DNA of 64,000 nucleotides from assembly GCA_946482515.1 (NCBI GenBank), contig CAMLRS010000003.1:62001-126000 (forward strand), given 5' to 3'. The translations under genes and the position numbers were made by a program. Shown in pieces: positions 8,017 to 18,200 of the stretch; position 1 is the stretch's first letter, and each line of letters begins with the position of its first letter. Under the pieces are notes generated by a model that saw nothing but the letters and a program-made list of their open reading frames with translations, was not told where the DNA came from and did not search any database. This DNA comes from an uncultured Flavobacteriales bacterium (lineage in GTDB: Bacteria > Bacteroidota > Bacteroidia > Flavobacteriales > Crocinitomicaceae).

Positions 8017-8030
8017 ATATAGTACTATAT
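8017..8030. promoter_or_regulatory. 14-bp perfect palindrome in a divergent promoter region
   Basis: ATATAGTACTATAT is exactly self-complementary. It lies 31 bases before the ATG of the TPR operon (minus strand) and 185 bases before the thiolase gene (plus strand). Its size and position suit a dimeric repressor operator, but no regulator is encoded next to it. Confidence 0.4.
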
Positions 8031-8164
8031 CCTACAGGATTGAGCAGGAACTTATTAACAATGCCTGTAGCTCGCGGGGAAAACAGGCGAAATCACGGAC
8101 ATTTCCCGATTTCGTCCCTGTATCAAAATCTTAATCGGATAAAAAATCACGTGAATAAGTTCTG

Positions 8165-8172
8165 TATCTTTA
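8165..8172 (+). promoter_or_regulatory. Probable -7 element of the thiolase gene
   Basis: TATCTTTA matches the TAnnTTTG consensus except for the last base and lies 42 bases before the ATG at 8215. No -33 TTG at the expected distance. Confidence 0.4.
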
Positions 8173-8214
8173 CATCGCCTGTAATTCGGGCATAGAACTA
8201 GCTCACAAACAGAA

Positions 8215-9420
8215 ATGAAAGAAGCATACCTGGTAGACGGTGTCCGCACCGCAATCGGAAATTTCGGCGGAACGCTTTCAGTTGTCCGCACAGACGATCT
8301 GGCAGCCATTGCCATTGAAGGATTGATCAAAAAACTTCCAACACTCGACCCGTCGGCTATTGAAGACGTGATCCTCGGTTGCGCAAACCAGTCGGGAGAA
8401 GATAACCGCAACGTGGCCCGCATGGCCGGATTGCTCGCCGGATTGCCGGTTTCGGTAGCTGGTGAAACAGTGAATCGCCTTTGCGCTTCGGGTATGGCCG
8501 CAGCAGTGAATGCTGCACGCGCGATCCGTGATAATGCAGGCGAATTGTACATCGCCGGTGGTGTGGAAAACATGACGCGCGGACCGTGGGTGATGTCTAA
8601 ATCGGCTACACCGTTCGGTCGCGATCAGCAGCTCTACGATTCTTCGTTCGGCTGGCGTTTCATCAACCCGAAAATGCAGGAGCTTTACGGAACCGATGCG
8701 ATGGGTAATACCGCTGAAAACCTTGCTGAATTGTACAATATCAACCGCGAAGACCAGGATAAATTTGCCCTCTGGTCACAGCAAAAAGCCGCCGCGGCCT
8801 ACGAAAAAGGCATTTTGCAGCAGGAAATCGTAGCGGTGGAAATTCCGCGCAAAAAACAAGACCCGCTTTCGTTCGCAAACGACGAATTCATGCGTCCGCA
8901 AACAACATTGGAAGCGCTTTCCGGTTTGCGTCCTGCATTCAAAAAAGACGGTTCGGTAACGGCTGGAAATGCTTCCGGACTGAACGACGGTGCTGCGGCT
9001 TTGCTAATGGCTTCCGAAGCGGCTTTGAATACACACAACCTGAAACCGATCGCACGTTTTGTAAGCGCTGCGGTGGCAGGTGTGGAACCAAGAATTATGG
9101 GAATCGGCCCGGTGGAGGCATCGCAGAAAGCGTTGCAGCGCGCCGGTCTGACATTGAACGATATGGACGTACTCGAGCTCAACGAAGCCTTTGCCGCACA
9201 GGTACTGGCTTGTACGCGCAAGCTCGGTCTCGCTGACAATGATCCGCGCATCAACCCGAATGGTGGTGCGATTGCCCTCGGTCACCCGCTTGGAATGTCC
9301 GGCGCACGTATTTTGCTGGCCGCTGCCAATCAGTTGCAGCGCACCGGTGGAAAGTACGCGCTGGTAACCATGTGTATTGGTGTGGGACAAGGCTACGCGA
9401 CGGTCATCGAACGCGCCTGA
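8215..9420 (+). CDS. Acetyl-CoA acyltransferase (thiolase II, PcaF/PaaJ-like)
   Basis: 401 residues covering a complete thiolase. Nucleophilic Cys90 is in NRLCASGMAA, the active-site His357 in GGAIALGHPLGMSGAR and the second Cys387 in CIGVGQGYATVIE. The length and the segment GGVENMTRGPWVMSK followed by the INREDQDKF stretch fit the 3-oxoadipyl-CoA thiolase subgroup (PcaF/PaaJ), which releases acetyl-CoA and succinyl-CoA at the end of aromatic degradation; no other aromatic-pathway gene is nearby, so a general beta-oxidation role is equally possible. The exported-protein genes start 38 bases downstream. Confidence 0.9.
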   Translation: MKEAYLVDGVRTAIGNFGGTLSVVRTDDLAAIAIEGLIKKLPTLDPSAIEDVILGCANQSGEDNRNVARMAGLLAGLPVSVAGETVNRLCASGMAAAVNAARAIRDNAGELYIAGGVENMTRGPWVMSKSATPFGRDQQLYDSSFGWRFINPKMQELYGTDAMGNTAENLAELYNINREDQDKFALWSQQKAAAAYEKGILQQEIVAVEIPRKKQDPLSFANDEFMRPQTTLEALSGLRPAFKKDGSVTAGNASGLNDGAAALLMASEAALNTHNLKPIARFVSAAVAGVEPRIMGIGPVEASQKALQRAGLTLNDMDVLELNEAFAAQVLACTRKLGLADNDPRINPNGGAIALGHPLGMSGARILLAAANQLQRTGGKYALVTMCIGVGQGYATVIERA

Positions 9421-9458
9421 TTCCAACCATTTAGCTAAACAAACGTCTAAAGAGTGCT

Positions 9459-11051
9459 ATGAAACATATCTGGTTGCTTTTCCTGTTCATTGCAGGGTTG
9501 ACATTGACAACGTCCTGCAAGCGAAAACAGGCTGTTTGGGAAACCGAATGGCAGGCGCCGTTGCTGAAAGATACGCTCGATTTAGACAAGCTTATTACCG
9601 AAGATTCGCTGGTCGTTGTAAACGGTTCCTACCTGGAATTGTCCATCGATCGTACCATTTACGAGCTCAAGCTCAGCGATATCGTTAAGATACCGGATAC
9701 AACCGTTCGTCACGTGTACGCCATTGCTGCCACCAGCTTTAATGTGCCAGCAGGAACGTCCTTCGTAAACAACGCCAAGGAGCACGTTATCGATATGGGA
9801 AGCATTCAGCTGAAGAAAATCCGTGTGCAATCAGGTGGCATTTTCCTTCAGCTGCACAATCCGATTGGAACCAAAGCCTTTTTTACGGTTGAATTGCCGG
9901 GCGTAACCCTCAACGGCGTAACACTGACGCAGGATTTCGTCGCTCCGGCAGGTACGATTGCCAATCCGGGATTGGTAAGCGGTTTTGTGGATCTTAGCGG
10001 TTATGAAATGGATTTACGGGGTGCGAACTTCGGCTCCTACAACCGCATTCAGTCGAAAATACTCGTGACATCCGATCCGGACGGACCAACGGTGAGTGTC
10101 AGCAACCAGGATTCCCTGAAAGTGCTGTTCAACATGAACGACATCCAGCTGGATTATGCCCGTGGTTATTTCGGGAACGACCTCATTACCGATACGATCA
10201 CGGAGCACATTGCGGCGCTCAATAAAATCACCGGCGGCATGATCGATCTTCCGGAAGCAACGCTCGACCTTGAGCTGGTGAACGGAATGAAAGTGGCTGC
10301 CCGCGGTATGATCACGCACCTGAAAGGCACCAACAATCAACAGAATACGGTCAGCCTGACGCATCCTTCGATGGGAACATGGATGACCATCAACAGCGCT
10401 ACCGGAAACGAGTATGCACTCAATCCATCGTCGACATCGCTGCATTTTGATGCCAACAACAGCAACCTCGAGCAATTCCTGGAAAATCACGGCGCCGATA
10501 ACGAAATTGGTTTTCAGGTGCAGTTGAATCCATGGGGAAATACTTCCGGTGGCTGGGATGAAATTTTCCCGCAGAGCAGTCTGAAAGTGAACCTGGCGGC
10601 TACGATGCCACTCGCAATCGGCTTATCCGACGTAATTCTGCAAGATACCTTCGATTTCTCCTTCAAACAGGATTTTTCCAAAACGCATATCCAATCCGGC
10701 TCAATCTGGATGGATGCTGTTAATGCTTTCCCACTTTCGGGAGCTGTAACGCTCTACCTGATGGATGCTTCCGGAAATGTACTCGCTACGATCAACGGAA
10801 GCGAACCGGTAGCTTCGTGTGTCTACGGAGCCATGGCATCAGACGGTTTGCTGCATCAGAAATCGCGCGTCGAGTTCCTGATCCCGGAATCGGCGGTAGA
10901 TGATATGGAAGCGGTGACCCAGCTTTCCGTGAAGCTCGTTCTGAACACGCCTGACGAGGCAACGAATGTCAGCGAGCAGGTCAATATTCCGGCCGGAGCC
11001 TTCTTCGGATTCAAGATCGGCGCTAAATTAAAAGTGGAAGCACGGATATGA
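9459..11051 (+). CDS. Hypothetical lipoprotein, 530 residues
   Basis: A lipobox (LTLTTSC, Cys at about residue 20) follows a hydrophobic signal, so the mature protein is lipid-anchored. The rest is beta-rich, with repeated segments of the type SFNVPAGTSF and TIANPGLVSGFVDLSGY, and no catalytic motif. I do not recognise a named family. The stop overlaps the start of the next gene (an outer-membrane barrel) by 4 bases, and that gene overlaps a T9SS cargo gene; the three are probably one operon for a surface assembly. Confidence 0.75.
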   Translation: MKHIWLLFLFIAGLTLTTSCKRKQAVWETEWQAPLLKDTLDLDKLITEDSLVVVNGSYLELSIDRTIYELKLSDIVKIPDTTVRHVYAIAATSFNVPAGTSFVNNAKEHVIDMGSIQLKKIRVQSGGIFLQLHNPIGTKAFFTVELPGVTLNGVTLTQDFVAPAGTIANPGLVSGFVDLSGYEMDLRGANFGSYNRIQSKILVTSDPDGPTVSVSNQDSLKVLFNMNDIQLDYARGYFGNDLITDTITEHIAALNKITGGMIDLPEATLDLELVNGMKVAARGMITHLKGTNNQQNTVSLTHPSMGTWMTINSATGNEYALNPSSTSLHFDANNSNLEQFLENHGADNEIGFQVQLNPWGNTSGGWDEIFPQSSLKVNLAATMPLAIGLSDVILQDTFDFSFKQDFSKTHIQSGSIWMDAVNAFPLSGAVTLYLMDASGNVLATINGSEPVASCVYGAMASDGLLHQKSRVEFLIPESAVDDMEAVTQLSVKLVLNTPDEATNVSEQVNIPAGAFFGFKIGAKLKVEARI

Positions 11052-12277
11052 GAACAGTACTGTTGATCGTATTATTGCTGGCTTCCGGTGCGGTTTCCGC
11101 GCAACTGATTTATCCGGCTTATGGCGATTCGATCTTCCTGACGCAGAACGTTATTGAGTTGGAAGGCGTTGGAGAATACCAGGGATCGGCCATTCGCCGC
11201 GAGTTTTCGAATACACTTGTCTTCGGAGGCTTCATCGATACAGACATGAAAGACCGTTCGCTTTCGCACCATGAGGAGATCAATCGTTTTGGAGGAAATG
11301 CCACTACTGAGATCCGCTACATTCACGGAAAAGGACGCTTGTTCGGTCGCGACTCACTGACGTGGATGGTCAAAGCCGGCTATACAGCCATCGGCAATCT
11401 CAACTACGGCAAAGACGTGTTCGGACTGGCTTTTTATGGCAACACGGCTTACCTCAACAACACGGCCATTCTGACCAACACCAGCTTCGATTTTGCAGCT
11501 TTCCAAAAGATCGGTTTTGCGCTCGTGAGCAAGAAGAATAGTTCGTCAGTTACGCTGAATCTCATTAACGTACAGCACTACGCCGACGGTGTGATCCGCA
11601 AAGGCGAGCTGAAACAAAACGAAGATGCTTCGCAGCTCGATTTGTTGCTGAACGGGAACTTCCGGTTCACGGAAGGCACCAGCATGAGCAAAGGATTGGG
11701 AGCTGCCATCGATATCGATTACCGCATCCGCGTTCCGTGGGGAAAATCCTTCACGACATTCCAGATCAGCGGTCAAAACCTTGGATTTGCTTACCTGCAT
11801 CAGGGCTTGCGTCGTTACGAAACCGATTCATCGTATTCCTATGATGGATTCGATCTCGACCAGTTTCGCGATGACGAAAATCCACTAGGCGACGATTTTT
11901 CACTGCTCGATTCGCTCGGAATCCGTTCCGACACGGTGAAAAGGGCCATTATGCTGCCGGGTTATATCCAGGCCGCCAAGCTCGTCGATTTCAACTCGGC
12001 CAGGAAGCTGCAATCGTATTTCGGGATTCGTCTCTATCCGACCTTTAACAGCGTACCCTTACTATTTGCCGGTGTGTACTGGAAGGCTGCGAAATTCCTG
12101 CATGCCTCGGCATCGCTGTCTTATGGCAATTTCGGCAACCTGAAAGGTGGTTTGTATGCCACCCTCGTATTCGATAAGTTCAACTGGATGATCGGAACAG
12201 ACAACCTGGTCGGCGTGGTAGCCCGCGCTGGATCCGGCGAATCCGTCGTAACAAAACTCGTATGGAAGCTCAATTGA
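11048..12277 (+). CDS. Outer-membrane beta-barrel protein (DUF5723-like)
   Basis: 409 residues with a signal peptide (TVLLIVLLLASGAVSA). The body alternates polar and hydrophobic residues in strands, with frequent aromatic girdle residues and the ending TKLVWKLN, as expected for a barrel terminus. It resembles the DUF5723 group of Bacteroidota outer-membrane proteins, but this is a recollection and not a firm assignment. ATGA overlap with the upstream lipoprotein gene and a 16-base overlap with the downstream T9SS cargo gene show tight translational coupling. Confidence 0.65.
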   Translation: MRTVLLIVLLLASGAVSAQLIYPAYGDSIFLTQNVIELEGVGEYQGSAIRREFSNTLVFGGFIDTDMKDRSLSHHEEINRFGGNATTEIRYIHGKGRLFGRDSLTWMVKAGYTAIGNLNYGKDVFGLAFYGNTAYLNNTAILTNTSFDFAAFQKIGFALVSKKNSSSVTLNLINVQHYADGVIRKGELKQNEDASQLDLLLNGNFRFTEGTSMSKGLGAAIDIDYRIRVPWGKSFTTFQISGQNLGFAYLHQGLRRYETDSSYSYDGFDLDQFRDDENPLGDDFSLLDSLGIRSDTVKRAIMLPGYIQAAKLVDFNSARKLQSYFGIRLYPTFNSVPLLFAGVYWKAAKFLHASASLSYGNFGNLKGGLYATLVFDKFNWMIGTDNLVGVVARAGSGESVVTKLVWKLN

Positions 12278-13743
12278 AAAAAGGAGGATTGTTTCTGTTG
12301 CTGCTGATCACCTTCCCGGTTTTCGGCCAGATTTCCTTTTACAAGATCTATTCCGGCAACGGTTACGATCGTGGCGAAGGCATTTGTCAGCTCGCCGACG
12401 ACAGCTACCTCATTACAGGTTCTTCTTCCAGTTTCGAAGAAGCGCCGTCGCAGGCCTTTTTACTGCACCTTGATCCGTATGGCAATTACCTGTGGTCGAA
12501 AGCGTATGGCGGCTCCGAATCGGAAGAAGGCAAGCGCGTGATGGCGGTTGAAGGCTACGGCTATTACATTGCCGGAACATCTTCGAGCAGCGGCTCCGGC
12601 GATTTCGACAATTACTTGCTTTTTACCAATACCAGCGGCGAGCGTTTGTGGGATATTTACACCGATAATGGCGGTTGGGAACGCATCCACGATGCTGTAA
12701 TGCTGTCTGATACTTCCATTTTTGCCGTTGGTGAAACAGACGCAGGATCGCCGGCCGTTTCGGATATGTTCATTACGCGCTATTCCAAAAACGGCGTGTT
12801 GCTGTGGTCGCTCGAGCTCGGCTCCGACGAAGGTTCGGATGTAGCTTATGCTGCCCAGATCGCTTCCGATACATCCGTGTTGGTTGCGGGAACCCGTTAT
12901 GTAGAAGATTCGTTGAAAAACAAAGCCTATATCGCGTTGCTGCACATCGACGGCTCGGTGATCTGGGAGAAAACCTACGGCAACGAAGGTGTTTACCAGC
13001 TGAATGAAGTCACTACCCGCGATGGACTGGTGAAAGCGCTTGGGCAACGCATCAAGAACGGCAAAACCGATCACGATATTTACAACGTGACCGTTCACAT
13101 CGAGGACGGCGAATTTATCAGCTCCGAAGAGCATTATATGGACGACGATGCCCGTTATACGGCAGCTGTGCAGTACGAACCCGGCAATCAGGGGCATTTT
13201 CTCGTGGCACAGCAAAGTATCAATCCCAATACACCGACCTTCCCCGATGGCGAAGATGCGCTGCTGATTCGCTTCAATGATGGTTTGTACTGGGATGGCT
13301 ACGGCGTCAATTATTCGGGAATAGGGCAGGACCAGTTCAACCAGATGATCCCGACTTCGGATGTATTTGCCATTGCGGTGGGCTTTACCAGCTATTTCGG
13401 TGCGGGTGGAAGCAGTATTATGGTAGTGAAAATCGGTGATGGCAATGAATTCCCGCCAGCTCCTGAAACACCGGATGTATACGACCTGGTGTTCATCGAA
13501 GAGCTGCACGAGCTGAAAACACTGGAAGTTTACCCGAATCCTGTCAACGATCAGTTGTTCATCACGGTATCTGAAAAGGAATTCACCTACACGCTGCGCG
13601 ATGCAACCGGCAAACAGCTGACATCCGGCTCAGCATTCGCTAACGGCCAGATCGATGTTTCCCAACACGCAGCAGGTATTTACTTCCTCACAATCGCACA
13701 TGCTTCCGGCGAGCAGACGACGGTCCGCGTGATCAGACATTAA
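12262..13743 (+). CDS. T9SS type A sorting-domain protein with beta-propeller-like repeats
   Basis: 493 residues with a signal peptide (LFLLLLITFPVFGQ). Residues ~30-390 contain repeats of the form ILLHLDPYGNYLWSKAYGG and ALLHIDGSVIWEKTYGN, typical of secreted propeller-type proteins. The last ~75 residues are a T9SS type A signal (LEVYPNPVNDQLFITV ... GIYFLTIAHASGEQTTVRVIRH), which directs export and cell-surface attachment. The ATG at 12262 overlaps the barrel gene by 16 bases; a TTG at 12274 forming a TTGA junction is an alternative start. The stop TAA begins a heptamer array. Confidence 0.85.
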   Translation: MEAQLKKGGLFLLLLITFPVFGQISFYKIYSGNGYDRGEGICQLADDSYLITGSSSSFEEAPSQAFLLHLDPYGNYLWSKAYGGSESEEGKRVMAVEGYGYYIAGTSSSSGSGDFDNYLLFTNTSGERLWDIYTDNGGWERIHDAVMLSDTSIFAVGETDAGSPAVSDMFITRYSKNGVLLWSLELGSDEGSDVAYAAQIASDTSVLVAGTRYVEDSLKNKAYIALLHIDGSVIWEKTYGNEGVYQLNEVTTRDGLVKALGQRIKNGKTDHDIYNVTVHIEDGEFISSEEHYMDDDARYTAAVQYEPGNQGHFLVAQQSINPNTPTFPDGEDALLIRFNDGLYWDGYGVNYSGIGQDQFNQMIPTSDVFAIAVGFTSYFGAGGSSIMVVKIGDGNEFPPAPETPDVYDLVFIEELHELKTLEVYPNPVNDQLFITVSEKEFTYTLRDATGKQLTSGSAFANGQIDVSQHAAGIYFLTIAHASGEQTTVRVIRH

Positions 13744-13781
13744 GAGGATGGTTGATTTTTGAGGTTGGATGTTTGATGAAT
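13741..13781 (+). repeat. 7-bp tandem array starting at a stop codon
   Basis: The stop codon TAA (13741-13743) plus three bases is followed by five heptamers from 13747, starting GATGGTT, GATTTTT and ending GATGAAT. The unit family (GATGTTT-like) is the same as at 50027-50061. It faces a second array coming from the convergent kdsC-like gene. Confidence 0.65.
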
Positions 13782-13806
13782 TCGTAGCGAGACTTTTCAT
13801 CAAGCG

Positions 13807-13855
13807 CTAACTTCTAACTCGTAACTTCCAACTAGCAACTACTAACTTCCAACTA
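13807..13855 (-). repeat. 7-bp tandem array starting at the kdsC-like stop codon
   Basis: On the minus strand seven consecutive heptamers run from the stop codon: TAGTTGG (13855-13849), AAGTTAG, and so on to 13807, each of the form nAGTTnn. TAG of the first unit is the stop codon itself. No T-run follows. Confidence 0.8.
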
Positions 13856-14371
13856 CCAAAAGTACGCGTCCTCATTCAACCACTTCCCCTGAACGCGCAT
13901 CACCTGTTCCAGTACGTCGCGCACGCAACCCTTTCCTCCGAAAAACGGCGATTGGTAATGGCAAATTGGTTTAACATCTACAGCGGCATCCTGCGGACAA
14001 GCACTTACGCCCACCACGCGCAGCAGCGGAATATCCGGAATGTCGTCGCCCATGTAGAGCACCTGCTCATCGGTAAAGCCGAATTCTTCCTGCAAATTCC
14101 GGTAAATAGTCAGCTTATCGCGCGATTGCAGCACCACACGGTGAACCCCCAGGTTTTCGAGTCGCTCTTTGACGTCAGGAGCGCTGGCTCCGGTGATTAC
14201 GAAGATGTTGTAGCCCTTCCGAAGCGCGTATTGAAGCGCATAACCGTCTTTCGAATACATCGTTCGGATCACGTTTCCGTTAGCGAAAGCTACGTCGCCG
14301 TTGGTCAACACGCCATCGACGTCGAAAATAAAGGTGGTGATATGCGGAAGTCGTTCTTTGTAACTGATCAT
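13853..14371 (-). CDS. kdsC: KdsC-like HAD phosphatase
   Basis: 172 residues with the HAD motif I FIFDVDGVLTNG (nucleophile Asp17, acid/base Asp19) and the motif GDDIPDIPLL near residue 125, without a cap domain. This is the compact KdsC/YrbI layout: 3-deoxy-D-manno-octulosonate 8-phosphate phosphatase, the Kdo step of lipopolysaccharide synthesis. HAD paralogues with other sugar-phosphate substrates cannot be excluded. The start overlaps the end of the DUF2520 gene by 4 bases, so the pair is cotranscribed. Its TAG stop is supplied by a heptamer array. Confidence 0.85.
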   Translation of the reverse strand: MISYKERLPHITTFIFDVDGVLTNGDVAFANGNVIRTMYSKDGYALQYALRKGYNIFVITGASAPDVKERLENLGVHRVVLQSRDKLTIYRNLQEEFGFTDEQVLYMGDDIPDIPLLRVVGVSACPQDAAVDVKPICHYQSPFFGGKGCVRDVLEQVMRVQGKWLNEDAYFW

Positions 14372-15135
14372 GGTTTCGGGTATCGTTTTTGGATGCTTTC
14401 GGAGAGCAGGCGGTACAAAGCGGCTTGCTCGTCGTTCAGCATGGAAAGGTGTTTGGAAATGGTCGCCTGGTCGTGGCGCTTAGCAGGCCCAGTCTGACTT
14501 TCATACGCCGTCTGGAAATGTAATTTCGCTACCGTTTGTTCGAGCAGCGGTTGCAGCCATTCGAATGAAAGATCGTGCTGTTGCAAAAACTGCTGGGCCT
14601 GATCGATCAGGTGATTGGTGAAATTATTCGTAAACACGGCTGCCAGGTGCAATTCGATACGTTTGGAAGCAGGAAGCTCTTCCACAACGGAAGAAAGCTG
14701 TTTCCCAAGCTCCAACAGGTGAGCGGTCAGCTCCGGCGTTGAAGCTTCCACAAACAACGGAATGTGATCGAATGGAATGGGTTGGTTTCCGGAGAAGCTT
14801 TGCAAAGGATAGAACACACCTACTGGTTTCGTATGAGGCAAGGCTAACACGTCTACCGTTCCGGCGGTTCCGGCTACCGGTGCGATCTTGCTTAACTCAG
14901 GCAAGAGCTCCACAATTGCTTCATCCGACAGGCAGCAGAGAATGAGCGCGCTTCCTTCCAGCTCAGCGATCGTGCGTACTGGTTGGGCTTGTAATTGCCC
15001 GGCCAGCTGTTCGGCTTTCTCAAATGTGCGGTTGTATACGCGATCGATGGAAATACCCGATTTGAGCAACGCTTTTCCTAAGTGGAAAGCCACGTTTCCG
15101 GCTCCTGCAATGCTTATGGATCGAAGATCAGACAT
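14368..15135 (-). CDS. Rossmann-fold plus DUF2520 domain protein
   Basis: 255 residues. The N-terminal half has a nucleotide-binding glycine loop (SIAGAGNVAFHLGKALL) and Rossmann strands; the C-terminal half is DUF2520, recognisable from VGVFYPLQSFSG and the AAVFTNNFTNHLIDQA segment. It resembles NAD(P)-dependent reductases of the pyrroline-carboxylate reductase type, but its reaction is not established. In Bacteroidota it is often next to a kdsC-like gene, as here (ATGA overlap). Confidence 0.82.
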   Translation of the reverse strand: MSDLRSISIAGAGNVAFHLGKALLKSGISIDRVYNRTFEKAEQLAGQLQAQPVRTIAELEGSALILCCLSDEAIVELLPELSKIAPVAGTAGTVDVLALPHTKPVGVFYPLQSFSGNQPIPFDHIPLFVEASTPELTAHLLELGKQLSSVVEELPASKRIELHLAAVFTNNFTNHLIDQAQQFLQQHDLSFEWLQPLLEQTVAKLHFQTAYESQTGPAKRHDQATISKHLSMLNDEQAALYRLLSESIQKRYPKP

Positions 15136-15215
15136 CGGTTCAAAAATACGCTTTTTACCACATACCTCCCCGTCGGCAGACAGGGAAACATAGATGGTTT
15201 TGGTAACACTTAAAC

Positions 15216-15245
15216 AAAAAAAGGCTGCTCACGGGGAACAGCCTT
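15216..15245 (-). terminator. Intrinsic terminator after secA
   Basis: On the minus strand AAGGCTG and CAGCCTT form a 7-bp stem (15239-15245 with 15221-15227) with an 11-base loop, followed by a run of T residues (15222-15216). It lies 20 bases after the secA stop. Confidence 0.85.
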
Positions 15246-15264
15246 TCGATTTTATTGCTTACGG

Positions 15265-18200
15265 TTATTTACCGTGGCATTGCTTGTATTTTTTGCCGCT
15301 GCCGCAAGGACAAGGATCGTTGCGTCCGATCTTGGCTTCGGCTACGGCTGGTTGCTGCTTTTCGCGCTGTGGAGCGGAGTTGCGGATCGCTTCTTCGTAC
15401 CCTTCGCTTCCCTGGAAACGCTGTGGTTTCGTGCCGGTGGAAGTTTCGGCGGAGTTCGTTGAAGCTTTCTCGTAATTGTTCGCTGCGATCTCGCGGTTGG
15501 TGCTTTTCACTTCCTGAACCTGTTCCTGCGGCAAGTCTGCGCGAACGAGGAATTCAATGGTTTCGGCATTCAAACGCGCCAGCATGGCTTTGAACAGCTC
15601 AAATGATTCAAGCTTATAGATCAGCAACGGATCTTTCTGTTCGTAAACTGCCTGCTGAACGGAAGAACGCAGGTCGTCCATTTCGCGGAGGTGTTCTTTC
15701 CACTCGTTGTCGATCATACCGAGCACGATGTTGCGCTCGAGTGCTTTTCCGATGGCGCGACCTTCTGTATTGTACGCTTCTTCGAGGTTCACAACGAACT
15801 GCGTCATCTTTCTTCCGTCTGTAATAGGGAAGACGATGTTCTTGTAGTTCGACATGGTCTCGTATACGTGCTTGATCTGTGGATAAGCGCGTACTGCGAT
15901 CAGGTCGTTTTTGCGGTTGTAATGTTCCTGAACGCCATCGTATACGTCGTTGACAAGCGTATTGAGGTCGCTTTTGTTGAAGTGCGCCTGATCAACAGGA
16001 GCCTGCATACCGAAGAGACGCATCATTTCGAGGTCGAATTCTTCGTAGCTGCTGTTTTTGCCGTTCGCTACAACCGATTCGATCACATCGTAGAACATAT
16101 TCGAAACGTCGAGGTCGAGACGGTCTCCGAAGAGCGCGTTGTGGCGTTTTTTGTAGATTGCCTTACGCTGAGCGTTCATCACGTCATCGTATTCGAGCAA
16201 ACGCTTACGCATTCCGAAGTTGTTCTCTTCTACTTTTTTCTGTGCACGCTCAATGGATTTGGATACCATGGAGTGCTGGATCACTTCACCTTCTTTCAGT
16301 CCGAGGCGGTCCATGATCTTGGCGATACGCTCGGAACCGAATTTACGCATCAGGTCGTCTTCCAGTGAAACGAAGAACTGGGATGACCCCGGATCTCCCT
16401 GGCGACCGGAACGACCACGCAGCTGACGGTCAACGCGACGGGAATCGTGACGCTCTGTACCGATGATGGCCAGACCGCCTGCTTCTTTTACGCCTTGTCC
16501 GAGCTTGATATCGGTACCACGGCCGGCCATGTTTGTTGCGATGGTTACTGCTCCTGCTTTACCAGCTTCAGCAACGATTTCTGCCTCACGCTGGTGATGC
16601 TTGGCGTTGAGTACCTGGTGGCGGATATTCTTTTGATTGAGCAAATGGCTCAGGTATTCGGAAATTTCAACGGTTGTCGTACCAACGAGTACCGGACGGC
16701 CTTCTGCTACCAGTTTTTCGGTGGCTTCGATCACGGCGTTGTATTTCTCACGTGCTGTCTTGTACACGAGATCGTGCTCGTCTTTACGGGAAATAGGACG
16801 GTTGGTCGGAATTACGACTACGTCCAGCTTGTAGATGTCCCAGAATTCTTTCGCTTCTGTTTCAGCCGTACCGGTCATACCACACAGTTTGTGGTACATA
16901 CGGAAGTAGTTCTGAAGCGTAATCGTTGCATACGTCTGCGTAGCAGCTTCTACAGTCACGTTTTCCTTCGCTTCGATCGCCTGGTGCAGACCGTCGGAGT
17001 AGCGGCGGCCTTCCATGATACGACCGGTAGATTCGTCAACGATCTTGATCTTACCATCCATGATCACGTATTCGTTCTCGATCTCAAAGAGGGTATAAGC
17101 CTTCAACAACTGGCTTACCGAGTGAATACGCTCGGATTTGATGCTGTAATCGCGGATCAGTGCGTCTTTGCGGGCCAGGAATTCCTCTTTGTCGAGGTTC
17201 ATTTTTTCCAGCTGGATGATCTCTGTACTCACGTCAGGCATCACGAAGAACTGGCGGTCTTCTTTTCCGGAAATCAGGTCGATTCCTTTTTCCGTGAGCT
17301 CAACGGTATTGTTTTTCTCGTCGATTACGAAGAAGAGCTCCGCATCGATCTTTTTCATGTGTTTCCCCTGGTCGGCCATGTAGGCGTTCTCCGTTTTCTG
17401 GAGGTGCGCCTTGATACCCGGCTCGGAAAGGAATTTGATGAGGTTTTTATTCTTCGGCAGGGCGCGGTGTGCACGCAGCAAGGCGATTCCACCTTCTTCC
17501 AATGCCATTTTCATATCGGTTTTGTCATCGGAAGGCGCGTTGATCACCTTCAAGAGGTTGCGCGCTTCTTCCAATGCCTGGTTGAAGTATTTCTTCTGTG
17601 CATCCACTACGATCTCCACACGTGGCTTCAGCTCGTAGAATTCGTGCTGGTCGCCTTTTGGTGTCGGACCGGAAATGATGAGTGGCGTACGTGCGTCGTC
17701 AATGAGAACGGAATCGACCTCATCGACAATAGCGAAGTGGTGCTTGCGCTGCACGAGGTCTTCCACGCTTCCTGCCATGTTGTCGCGCAGGTAGTCGAAA
17801 CCGAATTCGTTGTTCGTACCAAAGGTAATATCTGCTTCGTAGGCAGCACGACGTGCCGGTGAGTTTGGCTGGTGCTTGTCGATGCAATCTACTGTCAGTC
17901 CGTGGAACTGGTACAGTGGCCCCATCCATTCGGAGTCACGTTTTGCGAGGTAGTCGTTGACCGTTACCACGTGCACGCCTTTTCCGGCAAGTGCGTTCAA
18001 GTATACAGGAAGCGTTGCCACGAGCGTTTTACCTTCACCGGTTTGCATCTCGGCGATGTTACCGCGGTGGAGTACGGCACCACCCATGAGCTGTACGTCG
18101 TAGTGCACCATTTTCCATTCCACATCAGCGCCGGCAGCTGTCCAGTGATTGAGCCATGTAGCTTTTTCACCTTCGATAAGGATTCCGTCTTTCTTAACGG

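Noticed and set aside
16447..17862. Long plus-strand ORF of 471 codons opposite secA
   Set aside because: SecA is unmistakable on the minus strand; the opposite frame is cysteine- and phenylalanine-rich without domains.
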